A stretch of 64,000 nt of DNA from Nocardia sp. CDC159 (GCF_023740735.1 NZ_JAMRXH010000002.1:434001-498000), one strand, 5' to 3'; numbered from the stretch's first letter, positions 8,208-19,600 are shown. The notes: a model not told the origin generated them from the sequence alone. A program made the numbers and translations.

Positions 8208-9440
8208 GTGAGTCCGACCGCGCGGCCCGGTGGGCGAGATGTGCTGGTGGCGCTCGTCGTCGCCGCCATCCAGCTCGGCGCGGGGCAGGCGGCCAACCAG
8301 GCCCAGATCCGGCACGGCGTGGCGGAAGTGCATTCGCTCGGGGCGCTGGGCTATGGCCTGCTGCTGGCCGGGCCGCTGCTGCTGGTGGTGCGGCGTGTGT
8401 ATCCACTGAGCGTCTTCGTGGGCGTCCTTGCCACCACGCTGACCTATCTGATCGCGGGTTACGGCTACGGGCCGATCTTCCTGTCGCTGATCGTCGCCTT
8501 CCTCACCGCTGCCACCCGCGGTTCCCGTTGGCGCACCTACCCTTTCGTCCCCCTGGGCTACGGACTGATGATGTGGCCGGTGCCCGCGCTGCGCGGCTAT
8601 CCGGCCAGCGGCTGGCAGCTGGCCGGGGTGCTGGCGTGGCTGTGCGTGCTGCTCGCCCTGGCCGAGGGCATTCGCCAGCGCCGCGAGATTTCGGCCGCAC
8701 GACAGCAGCGCTTGGAGGCGGCCCGGCGCAACGAACAGGCCCAACGCGAACGCGAACGCGCGCGGCGTGAGCAGCGCGCGACCGAGGAGCGTCTGGCCAT
8801 CGCCCGGGAACTGCACGATGTCTTGGCACACAGCCTCTCGCTGATCAATGTGCAGTCCTCGGTGGCGCTGGAACTGCTGGACCGCAGGCCCGAGCAGGCC
8901 GCCACCGCGCTGGCCGCCATCAAACAGGTCAGCCGCGACGCGTTGGGCGAGGTGCACAGCCTGCTGCGCTCCATCCGCTCCGGCGCGGAAAATGGTGCGC
9001 CGACGACGACTCCGACCGTCGGCATCGCCGACCTGGACGCCCTCATCGCGCCCGCCCGCGCGGCCGGGCTGAGCGTCGACACGCGGATCCGCGGACCGGT
9101 GCGCCGACTCCCGGCGCTGGTCGACGTGGCCGCGGCCCGCATCGTGCAGGAGTCGCTCACCAATGTGCTGCGGCACGCGCCCGGCGCGAGGGCCGTTGTC
9201 GGCGTGGAGTATTCGTTGGAGGAGCTGCGGCTCACGGTCGAGAACGGCCGTCCCACCAGTTCTCCACAGCCGTCCACAGGCGGCGGAAGCGGCATCACGG
9301 GAATGACCGAACGCGCCCACGCGCTCGGCGGCGAGCTGAGTGCCCACCCGCACGGCGACGGCGGCTTCCGCGTATCCGCGCGCCTGCCGCTCACGACCGG
9401 CGGCACGGCACCCGGGGATATCCCACCGGAGCCGCCATGA
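8208..9440 (+). CDS. Two-component sensor histidine kinase (HisKA_3 type)
   Basis: 410 residues. Four or more membrane helices fill the first 150 residues, followed by a charged coiled linker (residues 160-195). The HisKA_3 dimerisation domain has phospho-acceptor His203 in ARELHDVLAHSLSL. The HATPase_c domain has N-box VQESLTNVLRHA and a G-box GGGSGITGM. Sensing is probably within the membrane, as there is no large external domain (an LiaS/DesK-like plan). The gene ends in ATGA shared with a 12-codon mini-ORF leading to the response regulator, so the pair is coupled. The divergent ABC exporter is the likely target. Confidence 0.93.
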   Translation: MSPTARPGGRDVLVALVVAAIQLGAGQAANQAQIRHGVAEVHSLGALGYGLLLAGPLLLVVRRVYPLSVFVGVLATTLTYLIAGYGYGPIFLSLIVAFLTAATRGSRWRTYPFVPLGYGLMMWPVPALRGYPASGWQLAGVLAWLCVLLALAEGIRQRREISAARQQRLEAARRNEQAQRERERARREQRATEERLAIARELHDVLAHSLSLINVQSSVALELLDRRPEQAATALAAIKQVSRDALGEVHSLLRSIRSGAENGAPTTTPTVGIADLDALIAPARAAGLSVDTRIRGPVRRLPALVDVAAARIVQESLTNVLRHAPGARAVVGVEYSLEELRLTVENGRPTSSPQPSTGGGSGITGMTERAHALGGELSAHPHGDGGFRVSARLPLTTGGTAPGDIPPEPP

Positions 9441-9475
9441 CCACCGAAAACCCTCTCGCGCAGGTGATTACATGA
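9437..9475 (+). CDS. 12-residue coupling mini-ORF between kinase and regulator
   Basis: ATG to TGA encodes MTTENPLAQVIT. Its start codon overlaps the kinase stop (ATGA at 9437-9440), and its stop overlaps the regulator start (ATGA at 9472-9475), so ribosomes could pass through all three frames by termination-reinitiation. This is seen directly in the sequence; function is inferred. The peptide may be unimportant in itself and only keep a fixed kinase to regulator ratio. Confidence 0.45.
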   Translation: MTTENPLAQVIT

Positions 9476-10134
9476 CCATTCGGGTAGTGATAGCCGACGA
9501 CCAGGCCCTGGTGCGCGCCGGATTCGCGGCCCTGCTGGACGCCCAGGACGGGATCGAGGTGGTGGGCGAGGCCGACAACGGCCTTACGGCGCTGCGCCTG
9601 ACCCGCGAGCTGCGGCCGGACGTGGTGCTCATGGACATCCGGATGCCGGTGCTGGACGGCCTGGCCGCCACGCGCGAGATCGCCGGGGACTCCGAGCTGT
9701 CCGGGGTGCGGGTCGTGGTACTGACCACCTTCGAACTCGACGAGTACGTCTTCGAGGCGATGCGTTCGGGCGCAACGGGTTTCCTGGTCAAGCACACCGA
9801 ACCGGCCGATCTGGTGAAGGCGGTGCGGGTGGTGGCCGCGGGCGATGCGCTGTTGTCCCCCAGCGTCACCCGCCGCCTGGTCGCCGAATTCGCCACGCGC
9901 GCCAAGCCCGCGCCCACCTCGGCGCTGTCCGAGCTGACCGATCGCGAACGCGAGGTGATGGCCCTGGTCGCCGAGGGCCTCACCAATGCCGAAATCGCCG
10001 AGCGCCTGTTCTTGAGCCCCGCCACCGCCCGCACCCACGTCAGCCGAATCCTGTTGAAGCTCAACGCCCGTGACCGCACCCAGCTGGTGGTGCTGGCCTA
10101 CGAGTCGGGGCTGGTGCGTCCCGGCTGGCAGTAG
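9472..10134 (+). CDS. NarL/FixJ-type response regulator
   Basis: 220 residues. A receiver domain (residues 1-120) has acidic pocket Asp9/Asp10, phospho-acceptor Asp55 in LMDIRMPVLDG and the conserved Lys in GFLVKHTEPADL. A LuxR-type HTH follows (LTDREREVMALVAEGLTNAE to ATARTHVSRILLKL). It is the cytosolic output partner of the preceding kinase and probably controls the divergent ABC exporter and its own operon. Its ATG is reached from the mini-ORF by a 4-bp overlap, with a weak AGGTG ribosome binding site inside that ORF. Confidence 0.96.
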   Translation: MTIRVVIADDQALVRAGFAALLDAQDGIEVVGEADNGLTALRLTRELRPDVVLMDIRMPVLDGLAATREIAGDSELSGVRVVVLTTFELDEYVFEAMRSGATGFLVKHTEPADLVKAVRVVAAGDALLSPSVTRRLVAEFATRAKPAPTSALSELTDREREVMALVAEGLTNAEIAERLFLSPATARTHVSRILLKLNARDRTQLVVLAYESGLVRPGWQ

Positions 10135-10225
10135 CCCGAACCGCGCGCCGGTACGCACGCAGACGTATGCCGAGAGTCGCTCACGTACCGATGACGGCAC
10201 GACCCGCGGGGCACAGGCTGGAGAC

Positions 10226-10486
10226 ATGAACGAACACCTGTCCTCGGCCGCGGTATCTGTGCTGGCCGATCATTCCGATTACGGCTGGCATCCCGGGCCG
10301 TACTTCTGGATCTTCCCGCTGCTGTTCTGGCTCGGCCTGATCACCCTCGGCATCGTGTTCCGGCGCGGCCGCCGACGCGACGACGGAATCGGCACGCTGC
10401 GTTCGGCATTCGCACGCGGGGAGATCAGCGAGGAGGACTTCCTGACTCGCCTCGAGGTTCTGCGGCGCTCGCGGCGACGTTTCTGA
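10226..10486 (+). CDS. Small SHOCT-domain membrane protein
   Basis: 86 residues. One membrane helix (YFWIFPLLFWLGLITLGIVF) is followed by a basic patch and a C-terminal SHOCT motif (IGTLRSAFARGEISEEDFL). SHOCT domains are short helical modules of unclear role, often at the C-terminus of small membrane proteins. A GGAG ribosome binding site precedes the ATG. It is third in the kinase-regulator operon after a 91-bp gap, so it may be an accessory to envelope signalling. Confidence 0.87.
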   Translation: MNEHLSSAAVSVLADHSDYGWHPGPYFWIFPLLFWLGLITLGIVFRRGRRRDDGIGTLRSAFARGEISEEDFLTRLEVLRRSRRRF

Positions 10487-10600
10487 CCGGCGCAGCCGCC
10501 GCTCGAAAGGCCTTGGCCGCACAATCGCCGAGCCCGTGGCGCTGGCCGGTCACCACGACCGACGCTCTGCGTGAGGCGGGCTCGGCGGTCGTCATGCCCG

Positions 10601-11398
10601 CTACGCCCCCTGCCCGGACAGCGCCAGACCACGTCGAATCGCCTGCTCCACCGGCGAATACGCACCGTCCGCGCGGTCGAGGTCGCAGGGCTCGCGCAGC
10701 AGTAGCGGCGGCTGGGCCATGAACTTCGGGCGGCCGGTGCGATTGGGCTGGGCGGCGTGGACCAGGAACGGATGGCACAGGTACACATCGCCCGCCCGGC
10801 CGGTGGCCGATACCTGCGGCAGATCCTCGGTGCCGGCGTTGCAGCACTCGAGCACCCGCGGGTCCGACATCGCCAGGCCCCGGTCGCCGTGCGGCGCGAG
10901 CACCGCGGGCAGCCGCAGATGTGAGCCCACCCGGATGCGGGTCGGCGCGTCCTCGGCATCGACATCGGAGAACAGGAACAGCATCAGCAGCGCCCTGCCC
11001 TGGGTACGCACATTGATCCGCCAGGTGAAGAAGTCGGCCGGGTCGTCGCCCGCGAAGCTGGCATCGACATGCCAGCCGTCGTCGCCCGGCGGCTGCTCGC
11101 TCGGGAAGCGAATCGGCCAGCCGCCCAGGCTGTTCCGCGGCAGCCAGCGGCCAAAGCCGACCAGCTGGTCGAACGCCTCGGTCAGCGCGGGCGCGGTGAC
11201 GGCGATCCGGAACGGCTGCTCGGCATGATCACCCAGCCGGATGACCGGTTGCGTCCAGGTCGCGGGGTCATCGGGAGTGCAGCCGGTCGCCCGCCAGAGA
11301 ATCTCGCGCCCCGCCGCGGCCGTCTCGGGTGCGAAGGCGTGCTCGACCTTCACGAAACCCTCGGCGACGAATCCCTCGAGCTGCGCTTCGGTGAGCAT
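10601..11398 (-). CDS. Phytanoyl-CoA dioxygenase (PhyH) family oxygenase
   Basis: 265 residues of the Fe(II)/2-oxoglutarate PhyH fold. The iron ligands His110 and Asp112 are in DGWHVDASF, the distal His is in CHPFLVHAAQPN, and the 2-oxoglutarate Arg follows in RTGRPKFM. These enzymes hydroxylate or halogenate small molecules and lipids in the cytosol; the substrate is unknown. It stands alone and is separated from clpC by a strong hairpin. The 114 bp downstream of it, to the SHOCT gene, hold no gene. Confidence 0.9.
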   Translation of the reverse strand: MLTEAQLEGFVAEGFVKVEHAFAPETAAAGREILWRATGCTPDDPATWTQPVIRLGDHAEQPFRIAVTAPALTEAFDQLVGFGRWLPRNSLGGWPIRFPSEQPPGDDGWHVDASFAGDDPADFFTWRINVRTQGRALLMLFLFSDVDAEDAPTRIRVGSHLRLPAVLAPHGDRGLAMSDPRVLECCNAGTEDLPQVSATGRAGDVYLCHPFLVHAAQPNRTGRPKFMAQPPLLLREPCDLDRADGAYSPVEQAIRRGLALSGQGA

Positions 11399-11479
11399 GC
11401 GTTCCTTTCCGCCGAGAAGTACCCCGTCGACAATGGATCACCGCGCGGCCGCACGCCACCGAATTTCGGCTCCGAACGG

Positions 11480-11516
11480 CGAAGGCCCCTCTCGCACCGG
11501 GCGAAAGGGGCCTTCG
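11480..11516 (-). terminator. clpC terminator hairpin
   Basis: CGAAGGCCCCT and AGGGGCCTTCG form a perfect 11-bp stem with a 15-nt loop, 12 bp after the clpC stop. There is no clear U-tract, which is usual in high-GC actinobacteria. Confidence 0.75.
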
Positions 11517-11528
11517 AGCCTTCGGGCG

Positions 11529-14072
<2,544 letters not shown>

Positions 14073-14449
14073 CGCTCCCTCACTTCCTGCTCCGCTATCC
14101 ACGGCGTTCCGGCGCTTCCAGTCGACTGTGCGCCAGCCTGCCATGAAGCCCTGGGGTTGCATCCCCCGCCTCCACTCTAGTTGGCGGGGGTCACGGCCGT
14201 CGTCCGTCCACCCTATTGCGGACCTCCGACATCGCCAGTCATTCAGTCATAACGCAGCTGTTGCCGGGTTCGTTTCCGTCCCGATACGCCCTGAGCGAAC
14301 AACCCGCCGGTCGGCGGGGGAAAACCCGGCCGACGGCGTCGATCCGGTACCGCGCGGTGACCTTCCGCGCCATGCGTTGCGAGTGCGTTCCATATGACGG
14401 TATCGGGTGCGGCCCCCACGAGGTGGGTGCTACCCGCACCGCGCGCGGC
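14073..14449 (-). promoter_or_regulatory. clpC upstream region with an 8-bp hairpin
   Basis: This 377-bp gene-free stretch must carry the clpC promoter. CCCCCGCC and GGCGGGGG (14163-14190) form an 8-bp stem with a 12-nt loop, and on the clpC strand the loop contains TAGAGT, a -10-like hexamer. ClgR regulation of clpC is known in actinobacteria, but I did not find a convincing ClgR box by eye. Confidence 0.4.
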
Positions 14450-15397
14450 CTAACCCCCGGTGACCGGTGGAATGAAATGACACGGCACCGGACGGGGGTG
14501 TCCGGGGTCCAGGGCGTTGAGCGCGAAGATCGCCGCGCGTTCGCTGCCCGCGATCCCGGCGTGCTCGGAGAAGTCGGCCGCACAGCCGTCCTGGACCGTG
14601 ATGTTGATCGTTCTCGGCCCGGGCACGAGGCCGACCGTATACGGCACGACGAGTTCGTCGTAGCGGGTCGCGATATTGGTATAGGTGACGTCCGGGTCGT
14701 ACACACCGTCGGCGAGCAGCGCCCTCATGAATTCCGAGCGTCCGGCCATCTGCCCGCACGGCACGCACAGCCCGGCGCCGAGCAGCCCCTCGACCGCGGC
14801 CTCGGCCCCCAACTGCCGGGCGACGACGCGCACCGGGTCCAGCATCGGCCCGTAGGTCGACAACCAGGGGGCGGCCAGCGCCACGAACCGGTCCACGCGC
14901 GCCGCGCCGCCCAGTCGCTTGACGTAGTAATTGCCGACGATATTGCCCTGCGAATGCCCGATCAGGTCGACCCGCGCCGCGCCCGTGGCCGCGAGCACCC
15001 GATCGACGAAGGCGGCGACCTGCGCGGAGCTCTGCTCGATCGGGCGCATCCCGCCGATGGCCGACAGCGGCCAGGGCAGATCGTAGGCGCCGTAGGTCGG
15101 CGCGTAGACGCAGTAGCCCGCGTTGGCCAGCAGCGGCACGTAGACGCCCCAATTCGTCTGTGCCCCACCACCGGTCCCGTGCAGCAGCACCACCGGATTC
15201 GGATGGTCCGCGCTCGGACGGCACGACCAGTCGTTCGAACCCGGCAGCGAACCGCCGGGCTGGCGCAACTCGTGCGGAATTCCGGCGAAGAAGTTGTAGA
15301 CGACCGGATAGTCGGCCCGCGCCGGCGCCGCGGCGCCCACCCACAGGGCGGTCAGCACCGCCATGACCAGCATCGAAACCGGTAGCGCACGGCGCAT
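14450..15397 (-). CDS. Secreted triacylglycerol lipase/esterase
   Basis: 315 residues with a signal peptide (MRRALPVSMLVMAVLTALWV, cleavage near AAPARA-DYP). The alpha/beta hydrolase domain has the oxyanion segment VVLLHGTGGG, nucleophile in LIGHSQGNIVG, and a late Asp and His (VQDGCAADFSEHAG). This matches secreted class 2 lipases of actinobacteria. Four or more cysteines (Cys-Val-Pro-Cys and others) suggest disulfides. It is inserted between clpC and lsr2 relative to the mycobacterial order. There is no clear partner gene. Confidence 0.88.
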   Translation of the reverse strand: MRRALPVSMLVMAVLTALWVGAAAPARADYPVVYNFFAGIPHELRQPGGSLPGSNDWSCRPSADHPNPVVLLHGTGGGAQTNWGVYVPLLANAGYCVYAPTYGAYDLPWPLSAIGGMRPIEQSSAQVAAFVDRVLAATGAARVDLIGHSQGNIVGNYYVKRLGGAARVDRFVALAAPWLSTYGPMLDPVRVVARQLGAEAAVEGLLGAGLCVPCGQMAGRSEFMRALLADGVYDPDVTYTNIATRYDELVVPYTVGLVPGPRTINITVQDGCAADFSEHAGIAGSERAAIFALNALDPGHPRPVPCHFIPPVTGG

Positions 15398-15462
15398 GAG
15401 CCCTCCAGGAATGAAACGTGTTCCGGAAGGTTACGAGAACGTGTTGCAGTAGGGGGCGGAAT

Positions 15463-16086
15463 CTACAGATCCCGGTCGGACACGATTCCGGCCTGCAGGG
15501 CCAGGCTCGCCAGCCGCACGCGCTTCTGGTTCTGCGGCAGATCCTCCACGCCGAACTTCGAGAACAGCGCGCGCAGGTGGGTTTTGATGGCGTCGACACT
15601 CAGGAACAGCTCGTCGGCGATCTGCTGATTCGAGGCGGGCGTGGCGAATCCGGAGTTGTTCTTGTACGGGCGGCACAGCGCGATCAACACCGCGCGCTGG
15701 GTCTCGGTGAGCGAGCGCAGGGTCGGGAACATCCCGGCCGAGGTGCGGGTGGGATTGTCGGCCACGCCGCTGAAGTCGTGGAAGGACAGCAGCTGCGAAC
15801 CGATTCGGATGCGATCGCCCTCGGCCAACCGCCGGCGCCCCACGACGCGCTCGCCGTTGACGAAGGTCCCGTTGCGCGAGAGCCCGTCGTCGACGATGGT
15901 CCAGCCCGCGGTCAGGAACTCCACCGCGGCGTGCAGACGCGACACCTCGGCGTCCCAGGACAGGGTGAGGTCGGCCTGCGGCGAACGCCCGATGGTGATG
16001 CGCTGACGGTCCGGGGAGAGCACGAGCTCCTGGCGGCTGCCGCTGTCGTCGGTGAAACGCAGGAACGATCCGTGAAATCCGGTCAC
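15463..16086 (-). CDS. FHA-domain protein with C-terminal HTH
   Basis: 207 residues. The N-terminal FHA domain (about 15-105) has phosphothreonine-binding signatures ITIGRSPQADL, SRLHA and LSRNGTFVNG. The C-terminal 80 residues form a helix-turn-helix of LuxR/sigma-4 type (SNQQIADELFLSVDAIKTHL). The plan implies a DNA-binding regulator that reads a phosphorylated partner, probably a Ser/Thr kinase substrate. No kinase is adjacent; the two kinases of this window are 22 kb away. It sits downstream of lsr2 beyond a terminator and so likely has its own promoter. Confidence 0.86.
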   Translation of the reverse strand: MTGFHGSFLRFTDDSGSRQELVLSPDRQRITIGRSPQADLTLSWDAEVSRLHAAVEFLTAGWTIVDDGLSRNGTFVNGERVVGRRRLAEGDRIRIGSQLLSFHDFSGVADNPTRTSAGMFPTLRSLTETQRAVLIALCRPYKNNSGFATPASNQQIADELFLSVDAIKTHLRALFSKFGVEDLPQNQKRVRLASLALQAGIVSDRDL

Positions 16087-16200
16087 TGTCCCGATCCCTC
16101 ACTCACGGTTTCCATGGTGCCGCGCCGGATCGTCTCGAAGCAAGATCGCATCACAAGCGCCCGGAACCCACACTTTCACCGGTTATGCATAAATGATATG

Positions 16201-16251
16201 AAAAAGCCGCTGCTGCCCGGACGGTGCACGATTCCTCCAGGCGGCAGCGAC
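16201..16251 (-). terminator. lsr2 intrinsic terminator
   Basis: On the lsr2 strand GTCGCTGC pairs with GCAGCGGC (8 bp, one G-T), followed directly by TTTTT. The loop is long (30 nt). It lies about 25 bp after the lsr2 stop. Confidence 0.75.
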
Positions 16252-16275
16252 CCAATTGCAAACCGAGTTGTCGCT

Positions 16276-16641
16276 CTAGTTGTTGCGACCGACTTCCTTG
16301 TTGTACGCCTCGGCAATCTCCGCGGAGATACGACCGCGCGCGGAGACCTTGTGGCCCTTGCGGCGCGCCCATTCCCGAATTGCGGCACTCTGTTCGCGGT
16401 CCCGCGAGACGGGGTTCTTCGGTGCACCCGCCCCGACCCCGGCAGGCTTGCTGCGTCGGCGGCCGCTCACTCGACGCGCGTTGGAAACCCAGGGCTCCAA
16501 CCCATCCCGCAGCTTCGCCGCATTTGCCGCGGACAGGTCGATCTCGTACGACACACCATCGATCGCAAACTCGATGGTCTCGTCCGCGATGGACTCACCG
16601 TCGACATCGTCGATCAGGCTAACGGTGACCTTCTTTGCCAT
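16276..16641 (-). CDS. lsr2: Nucleoid-associated protein Lsr2
   Basis: 121 residues. The N-terminal dimerisation domain begins [16 protein letters not shown] and the C-terminal DNA-binding domain has the AT-hook-like Arg-Gly-Arg in [15 protein letters not shown]. Lsr2 is the actinobacterial H-NS analogue that silences AT-rich and horizontally acquired DNA. The ATG is the family start, with AGGA 10 nt upstream. Position between lysS and clpC matches mycobacteria. A strong terminator follows, which suits a highly expressed single gene. Confidence 0.98.
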   Translation of the reverse strand: MAKKVTVSLIDDVDGESIADETIEFAIDGVSYEIDLSAANAAKLRDGLEPWVSNARRVSGRRRSKPAGVGAGAPKNPVSRDREQSAAIREWARRKGHKVSARGRISAEIAEAYNKEVGRNN

Positions 16642-16754
16642 GAGATGAACGTCCTCTCGAAATCGTGCGACCCGCATACTAGGCCGATACCCGAGTCGAG
16701 AATACCTCGAATTTCGAGATTTCCAAGACGGGAGTTCGGCATTCAATCCGACGC

Positions 16755-18317
16755 TCAGCGAGCGGACGGACGAACAATTGGGAACAGTATCGTTTCCCGG
16801 ATTCCCAGACCCGTCAACGCCATCAGCAAGCGATCGATTCCCATACCGGTACCGGTTGTCGGTGGCATACCATGTTCCATCGCCGTGAGGAAGTCCTCGT
16901 CGAGTCGCATGGCCTCGTCGTCGCCCTGCGCCGCCAATCTCGCCTGATCAATGAAGCGCTCGCGCTGAATGACCGGATCGATCAGCTCCGAATACCCGGT
17001 GGCCAACTCGAAGCCGCGGACGTAGAGATCCCACTTCTCGGCCACCCCGGGCCTGCTGCGATGCTGACGGGTCAGCGGCGAGGTCTCGACCGGGAAGTCG
17101 CGCACGAAAGTCGGCGCGTATAGCTTGTCGCCGTAGGTGTGCTCCCACAGTTCCTCGACCAGTTTGCCGTGTCCGTACCCCTTGTCCTGGGGAATTTCCA
17201 GGCCCACCCGATCGGCCAGTGCGAGCAATTCGTCGACGGTCGTTTCGGGGGTGACCTGCACACCCAGCGAGTCCGACAGCGAGGGGTACATCTCCACGGT
17301 GTTCCACTCGCCGCCGAGATCGTATTCGGTGCCGTCGGCCAGCGTCACCACCTGGGTGCCGAAGACCTCCTGGGCCACCTCCTGGATCAATTCCCGCATC
17401 ATCCGCGCGGAATCGTCGTAGGTGCCGTAGGCCTCGTACGTTTCCAGCATGGCGAACTCGGGCGAATGGGTCGAGTCGATGCCCTCGTTGCGGAAGTTGC
17501 GGTTGATCTCGAAGACCTTCTCGATGCCGCCCACCACACAGCGCTTGAGGAACAGCTCCGGCGCGATGCGCAGATACAGATCGATATCGAGCGCATTGGA
17601 GTGGGTGACGAACGGCCGGGCCGCGGCGCCGCCGTGCAGCGTCTGCAGCATGGGGGTCTCCACCTCCAGGAAGCCCCTGCGCTCCAACGCGTTTCGCAGC
17701 GCGCGCACCGCGGCCACCCGGACGCGCGCCATTTCCCGCGCCTCCGGCCGCACGATGAGATCGACATAGCGCTGGCGGACCCGCGCCTCCTCGCTCATCT
17801 CCTTGTGTGCCACCGGCAGCGGGCGCAGCGCCTTGGCGGCCATGGACCAGGAATCGGCCATGACGCTCAATTCGCCCGTGCGCGAGGAGATCACCTCGCC
17901 GTGCACGAATACGAAGTCGCCGAGATCCACATCGGCCTTCCAGGCGGCCAGCGCGTCCGCGCCGACACCGTTCAGGCTGATCATCGCCTGCAGCTTGGTG
18001 CCGTCGCCCTCCTGCAGCGTCGCGAAACACAACTTGCCGGTATTGCGCATGAAAATGACGCGACCGGCGACGCCCACCTGCTGCCCGGTCGGGGTATCCG
18101 GCGCGAGGTCCGGATAGGTCGCCCGAATTTCGGCGAGGGTATGCGTGCGCGGCACGACCACCGGGTAAGCCTCATGGCCCTGCTCGAGCAACCGCTCCCG
18201 CTTCTCCCGGCGAATCCGCATCTGCTCGGGAAGATCGACTTCCGCTGCGGCAGGACGGCTTTGCTCCGCGGGAACGGCCGCGGCGCCGCCGGAGGAAGAG
18301 GTGTTCGGGGTGCTCAC
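16755..18317 (-). CDS. lysS: Lysyl-tRNA synthetase, class II
   Basis: 520 residues. An OB-fold anticodon-binding domain (about 75-180) is followed by the class II catalytic core, with motif 2 in [13 protein letters not shown] and motif 3 in [15 protein letters not shown]. It charges tRNA-Lys in the cytosol. The first 28 residues are an Ala/Ser/Pro-rich extension. The GTG start lies 8 nt after a TAGGGT hexamer, so it may be leaderless. Order lysS-lsr2-clpC is as in mycobacteria. Confidence 0.99.
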   Translation of the reverse strand: MSTPNTSSSGGAAAVPAEQSRPAAAEVDLPEQMRIRREKRERLLEQGHEAYPVVVPRTHTLAEIRATYPDLAPDTPTGQQVGVAGRVIFMRNTGKLCFATLQEGDGTKLQAMISLNGVGADALAAWKADVDLGDFVFVHGEVISSRTGELSVMADSWSMAAKALRPLPVAHKEMSEEARVRQRYVDLIVRPEAREMARVRVAAVRALRNALERRGFLEVETPMLQTLHGGAAARPFVTHSNALDIDLYLRIAPELFLKRCVVGGIEKVFEINRNFRNEGIDSTHSPEFAMLETYEAYGTYDDSARMMRELIQEVAQEVFGTQVVTLADGTEYDLGGEWNTVEMYPSLSDSLGVQVTPETTVDELLALADRVGLEIPQDKGYGHGKLVEELWEHTYGDKLYAPTFVRDFPVETSPLTRQHRSRPGVAEKWDLYVRGFELATGYSELIDPVIQRERFIDQARLAAQGDDEAMRLDEDFLTAMEHGMPPTTGTGMGIDRLLMALTGLGIRETILFPIVRPSAR

Positions 18318-18368
18318 ATCGAACCACCCTATCGTGCGCCAAAAATCCTTTTGCGGGCCGGGCGGTCA

Positions 18369-18383
18369 GTTACCCAGGGTAAC
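18369..18383. promoter_or_regulatory. 15-bp palindrome upstream of lysS
   Basis: GTTACCC-A-GGGTAAC is a perfect palindrome about 50 bp upstream of the lysS start. It is a candidate operator in the lysS promoter; no cognate regulator is evident. Confidence 0.3.
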
Positions 18384-18463
18384 GAATTGGCATCGTTTCG
18401 GGTACGAAAGTGCGACCGGTTCGGTTTCTGTCGCTTCCGTCACAATTGCGCCAGGCCGCAGAA

Positions 18464-18895
18464 TTACAGCGAGGCGAGCGCGACGACCTCACGGGCGATG
18501 TGCGGTGCACCGGCCGCGACCGAGAGCAGACCGGCCGCCTTCAATGCCTGGTATCCGCCGACCAGATCGGTGGCCCGATGCAAACCCAGCTGCTGCAGCG
18601 AGGCGGCGGCCAGGCTCGAGGTGTAACCCTCCGAGCAGACCACGATCCATTCCACGTCGTGTCCGGTGGCCAGAGCCAGCCGGGCCGAACTGGTCGGGTC
18701 GAGCCGCCATTCCAGGACATTCCGCTCGATCACCAGCGCGCCGGGCAGGGTGCCCTCTTTCACCCGCTGCGCCTGCGGCCGAATGTCGACCAGTAACGCA
18801 CCCCGGGCGATCGCCTGCGGCAATTCGAACGCGTAGATCCGCCGCAGTTGTTCGCGGGCGTTCTCCAACATGCGATCGATCGTCAGGTGAGTCAT
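18464..18895 (-). CDS. Rhodanese-like sulfurtransferase
   Basis: 143 residues, single rhodanese domain. LLVDIRPQAQR is the entry motif, and catalytic Cys87 lies in the loop VVCSEGYTSSLAA, which has the six-residue size of sulfur-transferring (not phosphatase) members. Its start overlaps the cysteine dioxygenase stop by ATGA, so the two are coupled. A joint role in turning cysteine sulfur into sulfite, sulfane sulfur or thiosulfate is inferred. It should follow whatever control acts on the leader upstream of the dioxygenase gene. Confidence 0.92.
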   Translation of the reverse strand: MTHLTIDRMLENAREQLRRIYAFELPQAIARGALLVDIRPQAQRVKEGTLPGALVIERNVLEWRLDPTSSARLALATGHDVEWIVVCSEGYTSSLAAASLQQLGLHRATDLVGGYQALKAAGLLSVAAGAPHIAREVVALASL

Positions 18896-19506
18896 TTCAC
18901 GTCGCCTTCCGGCTGGTCGGTGAGGACGGTCCGAGTGCGGCGCAGCGTGCCGTGGCCGGTGACCTCGTAATAGGACATGGCGGTGAGCGGGGGTGAATAG
19001 GCGTGCACGGACAGCGTGGGATTGCCCGGCGCCGGGGCACCGGCGAATTGATCGGGGGCGCGGACGACGTCGTGCACCCAGCCCAGCGGGAACGACGCCT
19101 GATCGCCAGCCGTGAGGGTGCGATTGCGCAATTCCCTACCGTTCCAACGGTATTCCGACAGTGCGCCGGACAGCACGGTCAGCGCGCCGAGGGATCCGGC
19201 GTGGTCGTGCAGTTCGGTGGACTGGTCGGGCACCCAGCTGATCAGCCAGACGTCCACCTCGTCGTCGGTGGAAAGCCGGGTGGCCCAGCGACTGTCGGCT
19301 GGCCAGCGGCCGTCGGCCGGAAGCAGGTGATCGTAACGACCCGCCAGCACGTCCTCGGCGCCCTCATCGGTGAGCCGCAGCAGATCGGCGGGCCGCAGCC
19401 GGGTGGGCAGCGCCGAGGCGACCGCACGTTCGGTGACCTCGGGAGCGAGGCGGGCCGACGCGGCGGCAACGGGATGGTACGTGGGGGTGATGACAGAGGA
19501 ACGCAT
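18892..19506 (-). CDS. Cysteine dioxygenase-type cupin enzyme
   Basis: 204 residues of the cysteine dioxygenase I cupin fold. The iron ligands His100 and His102 are in STELHDHAGSLGAL and His145 is in LGWVHDVV. These Fe(II) enzymes oxidise L-cysteine (or a related thiol such as 3-mercaptopropionate) to the sulfinate with O2. Coupling to a rhodanese and the Cys-Cys leader peptide upstream support cysteine as substrate. The Shine-Dalgarno GGAG is 8 nt before the ATG and lies in the predicted pairing arm of the leader RNA. Confidence 0.93.
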   Translation of the reverse strand: MRSSVITPTYHPVAAASARLAPEVTERAVASALPTRLRPADLLRLTDEGAEDVLAGRYDHLLPADGRWPADSRWATRLSTDDEVDVWLISWVPDQSTELHDHAGSLGALTVLSGALSEYRWNGRELRNRTLTAGDQASFPLGWVHDVVRAPDQFAGAPAPGNPTLSVHAYSPPLTAMSYYEVTGHGTLRRTRTVLTDQPEGDVK

Positions 19507-19600
19507 GAGCGAAACTCCAGGAGAAGTGGATGGCCGGGGTCATACGAAGCCCCGACATCGGTCGAGGCGAATCAGCCTCGACAACACTCCTGGATGCTCA
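19506..19600 (-). promoter_or_regulatory. Structured leader of the cysteine dioxygenase operon
   Basis: On the transcribed strand, TGAGC plus TCCAGGAG (19600-19587, inside the leader peptide ORF) can pair with CTCCTGGA plus GCTCA (19523-19506). The second set covers part of the dioxygenase Shine-Dalgarno and the first base of its start codon. This 8+5-bp clamp encloses two hairpins: GTCGAGGC/GCCTCGAC (19582-19561, perfect 8 bp, overlapping the second Cys codon) and GTCGGGG/CCCCGGC (19556-19533, one G-T pair). It is read here as a translation-coupled attenuator. The pairings are seen; the switching is inferred. Confidence 0.62.

Noticed and set aside
14073-14162. Upstream extension of clpC by 30 codons
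   Set aside because: The extension is foreign to ClpC; the internal ATG has a ribosome binding site and gives the family length.
14073-14449. ClgR box upstream of clpC
   Set aside because: ClgR control is known in the group but no convincing box was found by eye.
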